From: RYN-230 sp963851025
GTDB taxonomy: Bacteria > Actinomycetota > Actinomycetes > Streptosporangiales > Streptosporangiaceae
Assembly: GCA_963851025.1 (NCBI GenBank)
Contig: CAWKOA010000006.1
Coordinates: 62,001 to 126,000 of the forward strand
DNA length: 64,000 bases
Direction: 5' to 3'
Every line of letters begins with the position of its first letter. Positions within the stretch are counted from its first letter, which is position 1. The notes beneath the pieces are model-generated. The model did not search any database. It was not told the DNA's origin and worked only from the letters and a program-made list of their open reading frames with translations. Positions 59,513 to 64,000 of this stretch are shown in pieces. Position numbers and translations under genes: made by a program.

Positions 59513-59899
59513 ATGAGCGCTATTCCTGATTCCCATCGCGACCTGCTGTCCGCGCAGGTCGGCACGCTGGGCACCATCGGGCCCGACGGGCGGCCGCAGC
59601 TCTCCGAGGTGTGGTTCCTGGCCGAGGGCGACTCGGTGTCCATCTCGCTGAACACGTCGCGGCAGAAGACCAAGAACCTGAGGGCCAATCCGGCCGTCAG
59701 CTTCCTCATCCTGGACCTGGCCAACCCGTACCGCTACCTGGAGCTGCGCGGCGACGCGGAGATCACCCCGGACGACGACTACGTGTTCGCCGACAAGGTG
59801 GGCGCCAGGTACGGCTCGGACCTGCGGGAGCACGACGAGCCGGGGGTGTCCCGCGTCGTGGTGACGATCAGGCCGGTCCGCGTCAACGTCTGGGGCTAG
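59513..59899 (+). CDS. PPOX-class (pyridoxamine 5'-phosphate oxidase-fold) flavin or F420 protein
   Basis: A 128-residue protein: LSAQVGTLGTIGPDGRPQLSEVWFLAEGDSVSISLN is the split-barrel start, RQKTKNLRANPAVSFLILD follows and RYLELRGDAEI ends it. Actinobacterial members bind F420 or FMN. It reads in the same direction as the dioxygenase, 72 bases on, and may reduce a ring-cleavage product (inference). Confidence 0.88.
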   Translation: MSAIPDSHRDLLSAQVGTLGTIGPDGRPQLSEVWFLAEGDSVSISLNTSRQKTKNLRANPAVSFLILDLANPYRYLELRGDAEITPDDDYVFADKVGARYGSDLREHDEPGVSRVVVTIRPVRVNVWG

Positions 59900-59911
59900 C
59901 CAGGCCCGGGA

Positions 59912-60457
59912 CTAAAGGGCCTGGGACCCGGTCACGGTCCCCGTCCTGGATTGGGCCCACACGGCCCAGTCACCGAGCTGCTCGTTGATCCGGATGCCCG
60001 CCTCCACAGCCACCCGCAGCGACTGGGTCTGCGGGCTGTGCCCGTACTCACCGCGGTCCTTGGCCGCCGCCAGCTCCCGGAGCCTGGCCGCCAGGTCGTG
60101 GAAGTACGCGGCCTCCCGGTCCAGGTGGGCGGCGAGTTCCTGCGGCGTCATCAGCCAGAAGAACACCGAGCGCAGCAGCGGCTCCAGCCGGAGCGTGTGG
60201 TCTACCTCGGTCGCGGTGAGCCAGCGGCGCACCTCGGCCACCCCGGCGTCGGTGGCCCGGTAGGCCTTGCGGCCCCGCGGCCCCTCGGAGTCCACCTCGA
60301 TCAGGCCCTCGCCGGCCAGCTTGCGCAGCTCGCCGTAGATCTGCGGGTGCCCGGCGGGCCAGACCGACCCGAGCACCTCCTGGAACCGCTGGCTCAGGTC
60401 GTATCCGCTGGCGGGCTGCTCGGCCAGCAGCCCGATCAGGGCGTGCCTCAGCGACAC
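59912..60457 (-). CDS. PadR-family transcriptional regulator
   Basis: A 181-residue protein if started at GTG 60457, six bases after GGGAGG and giving the classic MSLRHALIGLLAEQPASGYDLSQRF. The winged HTH (SVWPAGHPQIYGELRKLAGEGLIEV) and the C-terminal PadR dimer helices are present. Longer starts are open up to the operator region. It probably represses itself and the divergent SDR. Confidence 0.9.
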   Translation of the reverse strand: MSLRHALIGLLAEQPASGYDLSQRFQEVLGSVWPAGHPQIYGELRKLAGEGLIEVDSEGPRGRKAYRATDAGVAEVRRWLTATEVDHTLRLEPLLRSVFFWLMTPQELAAHLDREAAYFHDLAARLRELAAAKDRGEYGHSPQTQSLRVAVEAGIRINEQLGDWAVWAQSRTGTVTGSQAL

Positions 60458-60502
60458 GAGGGCCTCCCGCCTGCCCGCTCCACCGGCGCCAGGCTCCATC
60501 CC

Positions 60503-60582
60503 ACATGTTCTTGCAGACATGTCTTCATTGACATGTCTATGGCATTCTGCCAGGATGACCTCACATGTCGATACTAACATGT
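60503..60582. promoter_or_regulatory. PadR operators: three ATGT-N8-ACAT dyads built from ACATGT repeats
   Basis: ACATGT occurs at 60503, 60517, 60531, 60563 and 60577. Successive copies are 14 bases apart except for one 32-base gap. Each adjacent pair makes ATGT-N8-ACAT, the known PadR dyad. The set fills the divergent promoter between padR and the SDR (GTG 60606). Confidence 0.85.
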
Positions 60583-60605
60583 CAACTCTGACACTAGGAG
60601 GAACC

Positions 60606-61478
60606 GTGCCGGCAGCCGCACAGACGCTGGGCAGCGTGTTCATCACCGGCGCGTCGGCGGGCATCGGCGCCGCGACCACGCGGCTGCTGGCCAGCGAGGG
60701 TTACACCGTCTACGCGGCCGTGCACACCGGCGCCGGGGCGCTCGCCGGGCTGCCCGGCGTGCGGCAGGTCCCGGCCGACGTCACCGATCCGGGCAGCGTC
60801 GCGGCCGCCGCCCGGCAGGTCGCCGACCAGGCCGGTGACCACGGCCTGCACGCCGTGATCAACAACGCGGGCATCATCGTGCAGGGGCCGCTCGAGCTGG
60901 TGCCGCCCGCCGACCTGCTCCAGCAGTTCCAGGTCAACACGCTCGGGCCGGCCTACGTGGTGCAGGCCTTCCTGCCGCTGCTGCGGGCCGGGCACGGCCG
61001 GGTGATCAACATCAGCGCGCCGACCGCCCGCCTCCCGGTGCCGTTCATGGCGCCCATCTCGGCCAGCAAGGCCGCGCTGGCCTCGCTGTCCGACGCGCTG
61101 CGGCTGGAGCTGGCCGCCTGGGGCATCCCGGTGTCCGTGGTCGAGCCGGGCGGTACCGACACGCAGATCTTCGCCAAGGCGCAGGCCGCGGCGGAAGCGG
61201 GGCTGGCCGTGGCCGGCCCCGGCCGGGCCGCGCTGTACGCCGGGCAGCTGGCCGCGGCCGGCCGGGCCGCCGCCCGGCAGCGGCTCGGCCCGGTGGAGCC
61301 GGTCGCCCGGGCCGTGCTCACCGCCGTCCAGGCCCGGCGGCCGAGGCGCCGGTACACGGCGGGCACCGACGCCCGGGTGCTCGGGATCCTGGCCCACCTG
61401 CCCGCCAGCCAGCGTGACCGGGTGATCAGCGCGGTCTTCGGGCTGGGGAAGATCAAGGCGCCGGCCGGGACCGGGTGA
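60606..61478 (+). CDS. SDR-family protein lacking the catalytic tyrosine
   Basis: A 290-residue protein from GTG 60606, behind AGGAGG. Cofactor loop FITGASAGIGAATTRLL and NNAG motif (VINNAGIIVQG) are intact. The active-site stretch reads VINISAPTARLPVPFMAPISASKAALASL: the Tyr of YxxxK is Ile (codon ATC). It may act as a binding protein or be inactive. Divergent from padR and probably its target. Confidence 0.87.
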   Translation: MPAAAQTLGSVFITGASAGIGAATTRLLASEGYTVYAAVHTGAGALAGLPGVRQVPADVTDPGSVAAAARQVADQAGDHGLHAVINNAGIIVQGPLELVPPADLLQQFQVNTLGPAYVVQAFLPLLRAGHGRVINISAPTARLPVPFMAPISASKAALASLSDALRLELAAWGIPVSVVEPGGTDTQIFAKAQAAAEAGLAVAGPGRAALYAGQLAAAGRAAARQRLGPVEPVARAVLTAVQARRPRRRYTAGTDARVLGILAHLPASQRDRVISAVFGLGKIKAPAGTG

Positions 61479-61481
61479 GGA

Positions 61482-61501
61482 CGGTTCTCGTTGCGGAGAA
61501 G
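61482..61501. repeat. Dispersed 20-mer around CTCGTTGCGGAGAAG (copy 2)
   Basis: CGGTTCTCGTTGCGGAGAAG, one mismatch from the copy at 37382-37401. It is in the 84-base gap between the convergent SDR and the LuxR gene. TTCTC and GAGAA can pair as a small stem. Confidence 0.6.
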
Positions 61502-61562
61502 CGAGCCTGGCCCGCGCATCGCGGTGCGGGCCGCGGGCGCTGACCGCCCGCCGGGCGGGGTC

Positions 61563-64000
61563 TCAGGCCTTGGCCGTGCGGGCCAGGCCCAGCCGGACCG
61601 CCTCGGCCGCGGCCACGCTGCGGGACGGGGCGCCCAGCTTGGCCAGGACGGCCGAGACGTGATGGTCGACGGTCTTGGCCGAGATGAACAGCTGCCCGGC
61701 GATCTCCGCGTTGGTCCGCCCGTCCACGATCAGGTCCAGGACCTCGTGCTCGCGGCGGGTCAGGCCGAGCGGGTGCTCGCGGGTCGCCGCGCGCGGGCCC
61801 GCCGGGATGGAGCGGATGCCGAGCTCGCGCATCTTCCTGCGGGCCACCCGGATGACCGCGGCGGCGCGCAGGCCGGTCAGGATGTCCAGGGCCTCGCGCA
61901 GCGCGTCCTCGTCGGTGCTGTCCAGCAGGGCCAGCGCGGCCTCGTAGGGGCAGTCCAGATCCTGCCAGAGCCGGGCGGCGCCGGCCCAGTCGCCGTCGAT
62001 CTGCCGCTGGTAGGGCTCGGCGAGGCGGCCGGGCACGGCGCGGCTCGAGCCGGTGCGCGCCAGCCAGACGGCGAGCGCGCCGCGCCCCCACTGGTCACAG
62101 CCGGCGCCTGAGTCGTGGGCCAGCTCGGCCTCGCGGACCGCGGCGGCCTGGTCGCCTTCGAGCCAGCGGGCCTCGGCCCGCTCCAGCCGGACGGGCACGA
62201 TGTTCTGGGCCTCGCCCGCGCCGTCGGCGTGCCCGATGGCCTCGTCCAGGCACTCCCAGACCCCGGGCTCACCCCGGCGGGCCCGGATCGTGCCGAGCCG
62301 GTTCAGCGGGCACAGCCGGATGCCGGGCGACGGGCCCCCCCGGAGCAGGAGTTCCCCGGCCACGGCCACGGCCTCGTCCCAGCGCCCGGTCTTCTCCAGC
62401 ATGTTGGTCCGCTGGCTGCGCAGGAAGATCGAGTAGGACGTGAGGTCGTGCTCGTCGCAGTAGGCCACGCCGTCGGTGTAGTACGCCTCCCCGCCGGCGA
62501 AGTCCTTCTCGTCGATGTACATGGCGTAGAAGTTGACGTACGCCCGGCCCACCTGAGCTCATGGCCGCCGCGCGACCGCGATGTCCAGGGCCCGGCGCAT
62601 GGTGGCGGCCCAGTCACCGCCGATCCGCCTGCAGGGAGCAGGCCTCGGTGTTGAGCGCGTCGCTGACTATGTCGGCGCGGCCCAGCGGCCCGGCGATGGC
62701 CTGCGGCCCGGTGGGCCAGCTCGATCGCCTCCTCATGCTCGTAGTTGACCATCCGCAGCGAGGCGAGGCTGGCGTAGGCCGAGGCCAGCTCGGGGCTTGG
62801 GCCCAGCGGTTCGAGCAGCGCTATCGCGGCCGCGGCCGCGGCGTGGCCCTCGCTGCCCCGGCTCGCCGCGTTCAGCGCGCACGCGAGCCAGCGCAGCGTG
62901 TCGCCCTCGCGCAGCTGGTCACCTTCCTGGCGCCACAGGGCGAGGGCGCGCTCGCGGGCCTCGACCGCGTCCTCCATGCGGTCCAGCAGCGAGGCCTCGT
63001 AGCCGAACGCGTCGTACAGGCGGGCGGCGTGGCCGGCCCCGGCCCCGTCGGCGAACCGCAGCGCCCGCTCGTACTGCGCGGCCGCCTCGCGGTGCGCGCC
63101 CAGCTCCGCGGCGCGGCAGCGCGGCGGCGGGGGCGTAGCGCAGCACCGCCGGCCCGTCCCCCGCGCCTTCGGCGTGGAAGGCCATCCGCGCGTCGTCGTC
63201 ACCGCCGGACCGGCCCAGGACGTCCAGGATGCGGGCGTGGATGAGCCCGCGGCGGTGCGCGGGGACGGCGTCCTGCACGGCCAGCCGGGCGATCTCGTGC
63301 CGGAACCTCAGCGCCGCGCCGTCCCCGGTGAGCAGCCCGGCGGCGAGCAGCTCATCGACGGCGGACGGCGGGCAGTCGGTGACCGACTCCAGCAGCGGGA
63401 ACTCCACCCGGGTGCCGATCAGCGCGGCCGCGTCCAGCACCGTGCGGGCGCCGCCGGTCCAGCCGGGCGGCGCGGGCCAGCACCGCGTCCCGGGCCGACG
63501 GCGGGCAGCTCGTCCGTCCCGGCCGCGATCACCTGGCTCAGGTAGAACGGGTTCCCGCCGGTCAGCTGGCGCAGCGCGGCTGCTTCCCGTTCGCTGCCGC
63601 CCGCCATGACCTGCACCGCGCCCGCCGACAGCGGGCGCAGGCTGACCCGCCGCACGGAGCGCTGGGTGGCCAGGTCCCCCAGGGCGAGCAGGAGCGGGTC
63701 ACCGGCGGCCAGCGCGTCGTCCCGGTAGGTCACGATGAGCAGGACGGTCGCGTCCCGGATCCGGCGGCCCAGGAAGCGCAGCAGGTCGATGGTGGCCTCG
63801 TCGGCCCAGTGGATGTCCTCCACCACCACCACGTGCAGCCCGTCCGGCTCGCTGACCTGGCGCAGCAGGGCGCCGAACAGGGCCTCGCGGGGGGCGTCCG
63901 CGCGGCAGAGCTCGAGCAGCTCGCCGCCGAGCTTGGCCGCGATGTCGAACAGCGGGCCGAGCGGCCGGGGGGTGAACAGCCCATCACAGGCCCCCCAGAA
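61563..64000 (-). pseudogene. LAL-type LuxR regulator with AAA ATPase domain, frameshifted, 5' end off the right edge
   Basis: The intact C-terminal 330 residues (61563-62552) end in a LuxR HTH: LTRREHEVLDLIVDGRTNAEIAGQLFISAKTVDHH. Upstream segments in other frames continue the same protein: tetratricopeptide-like ATP-regulator middle (GAHREAAAQYERAL, YDAFGYEASLLDRM), AAALIGTRVEFPLLESV, and Walker B VVVVEDIHWADEATIDLL with ATVLLIVTYRDD. The start (WGACDGLFTPRPLG) is open to base 64000; Walker A would be outside. At least four or five single-base shifts occur between about 62560 and 63510. Either decayed or poor sequence near this end. Confidence 0.82.

Noticed and set aside
1..64000. tRNA, rRNA, CRISPR, prophage, replication origin, integrase
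   Set aside because: No cloverleaf, rRNA-like, spaced repeat, phage structural or DnaA-box cluster signals were seen on reading either strand.

Overview
The window is high-GC actinobacterial chromosome: many GTG and TTG starts behind GGAGG-type ribosome sites, families typical of Streptosporangiales or Catenulisporales-like soil actinomycetes (DUF1707 proteins, aldolase/dehydrogenase fusion for rhamnose, LutABC, LAL-type LuxR regulator), and no phage, plasmid, tRNA, rRNA or CRISPR signature. Genus cannot be fixed from sequence alone.

Layout. 1-6 kb: small housekeeping and redox genes (FtsX-type permease end, VOC, DUF1707, SnoaL-like, hotdog, aldo/keto reductase, a frameshifted PHP phosphoesterase, a zinc dehydrogenase). 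6-21 kb: the central metabolic block. A LacI-type regulator, lutABC and the zinc dehydrogenase read leftward. A divergent rhamnose operon reads rightward: ABC transporter, mutarotase, isomerase, rhamnulose-1-P aldolase fused to lactaldehyde dehydrogenase, and rhamnulokinase. The first set handles lactate made by the second. 21.7-27 kb: a GntR regulator, an APC permease, an SDR, a SIS deglycase and a PfkB kinase, together a fructosamine (Amadori product, frl/fra-like) cluster with shared TGTCnGACA operators and a 162-bp MITE-like element.

27-45 kb: a mosaic of regulator/effector pairs, most with a visible palindromic operator: MarR with the relic of an aminoglycoside 2'-N-acetyltransferase, TetR with an MMPL exporter, HxlR, MarR with an MFS-Usp fusion, ArsR with an AHSA1 protein, and a MarR-GNAT fusion with a second MMPL exporter. 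A thiolase and a class II amidotransferase lie among them. 45-49 kb: a C4 sugar-acid (threonate/erythronate-type) kinase and dehydrogenases, then a Phd/VapC-like toxin-antitoxin module with a frameshifted toxin. 49.6-54 kb: HIT, TetR, VOC, an unrecognised membrane protein, a thioesterase and an SDR.

54-60 kb: an amidohydrolase diverges from a CaiB/BaiF CoA-transferase, citryl-CoA-lyase-like protein, LigB/LigA-type extradiol dioxygenase and PPOX flavoprotein. This is an uncommon combination and looks like an undescribed catabolic route. 60-64 kb: a PadR regulator with three ATGT-N8-ACAT dyads, an SDR lacking its catalytic Tyr, and the 3' part of a large LuxR ATPase regulator broken by several frameshifts. 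Single-base indels recur in otherwise well conserved genes (about 4525, 39360, 49225, 58270, 62560-63500), so part of the apparent gene decay may be sequencing error.
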